Of a stretch of DNA of 13,437 nucleotides, positions 13,392-13,437 are shown piece after piece. Under the pieces are notes generated by a model. That model searched no databases and was not told where the DNA came from. It worked only from the letters and a program-made list of their open reading frames with translations. Origin of the DNA: an uncultured Lachnospiraceae bacterium (GTDB taxonomy: Bacteria > Bacillota > Clostridia > Lachnospirales > Lachnospiraceae); contig CAMPAX010000044.1 in assembly GCA_946633495.1 (NCBI GenBank), positions 1 through 13,437 of the forward strand, written 5' to 3'. The position numbers were made by a program, and so were the translations under genes. How positions within the stretch are numbered: position 1 is the stretch's first letter; every line of letters begins with the position of its first letter.

Positions 13392-13437
13392 AATTGAGTG
13401 ATCAAAGAATTGAGTGATCGAAGAATTGAGTGATCAA
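13392..13437. repeat. 16-bp tandem repeat, cut by the window edge
   Basis: AATTGAGTGATCAAAG (13392-13407), AATTGAGTGATCGAAG (13408-13423) and AATTGAGTGATCAA (13424-13437, cut by the edge) follow head to tail with one base difference in the full units. Most units contain TTGA-GTGA-TCAA, a small inverted repeat; the middle one has TCGA. It is 59 bases after priA and non-coding. There are no spacers, so it is not a CRISPR array. Confidence 0.85.

Noticed and set aside
13392..13437. CRISPR array
   Set aside because: The units are contiguous with no spacers and are only 16 bases long.

Overview
The window reads like chromosomal DNA of a medium-GC Firmicute, most likely a Lachnospiraceae-type Clostridium relative. 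This rests on Gram-positive Shine-Dalgarno sequences before most genes, on the block rqcH-yicC-gmk-rpoZ-priA, on a cytidylate-kinase-like protein of the kind common in that group, and on the look of the proteins. The taxon is an inference. Twelve genes are supported, plus one doubtful 36-codon ORF.

Layout. (1) Bases 1-152 hold the 3' end of an unidentified gene. (2) yebC (255-989, +) faces a two-gene minus-strand unit: an ATP-grasp carboxylate-amine ligase (4008-2797) followed by a MurE-like Mur ligase (2771-1257). The gap between the convergent ends (987-1259) is a dense palindromic element. It contains a strong bidirectional terminator, three GCGAAGC mini-hairpins, a 39-bp direct repeat, and terminal inverted repeats that supply the TAA stop codons of both flanking genes. 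(3) An Asp/Glu-type racemase (4126-4863, +) is transcribed divergently from the ATP-grasp/MurE pair, with a probable extended -10 promoter on each strand, and is followed by a cytidylate-kinase-like gene (4934-5569). (4) glgA (5683-7119) has a good promoter and a perfect rho-independent terminator. (5) A housekeeping block follows: rqcH (TTG start, 7222), yicC, gmk, rpoZ, priA. Compared with the order common in Firmicutes, remA is absent between yicC and gmk, and coaBC is absent between rpoZ and priA. The rpoZ-priA gap instead holds an 81-bp MITE-like palindromic repeat. (6) The window ends inside a 16-bp tandem repeat.

How the genes fit together. The racemase, ATP-grasp ligase and MurE-like ligase could form a small amino-acid-to-cell-wall module: the racemase makes a D-amino acid (D-Asp is the first guess), the ATP-grasp enzyme attaches it as D-Asp ligases do in enterococci, and the MurE-like enzyme builds the acceptor stem peptide. 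The right-hand block joins ribosome rescue (RqcH), RNA turnover (YicC), GMP phosphorylation (Gmk), RNA polymerase assembly (omega) and replication restart (PriA). YebC and RqcH are both tied to stalled translation.

The most novel-looking items are the racemase/ATP-grasp/MurE-like cassette and the stop-codon-donating palindromic element at 987-1259. Family calls come from recognised motifs without database searches.
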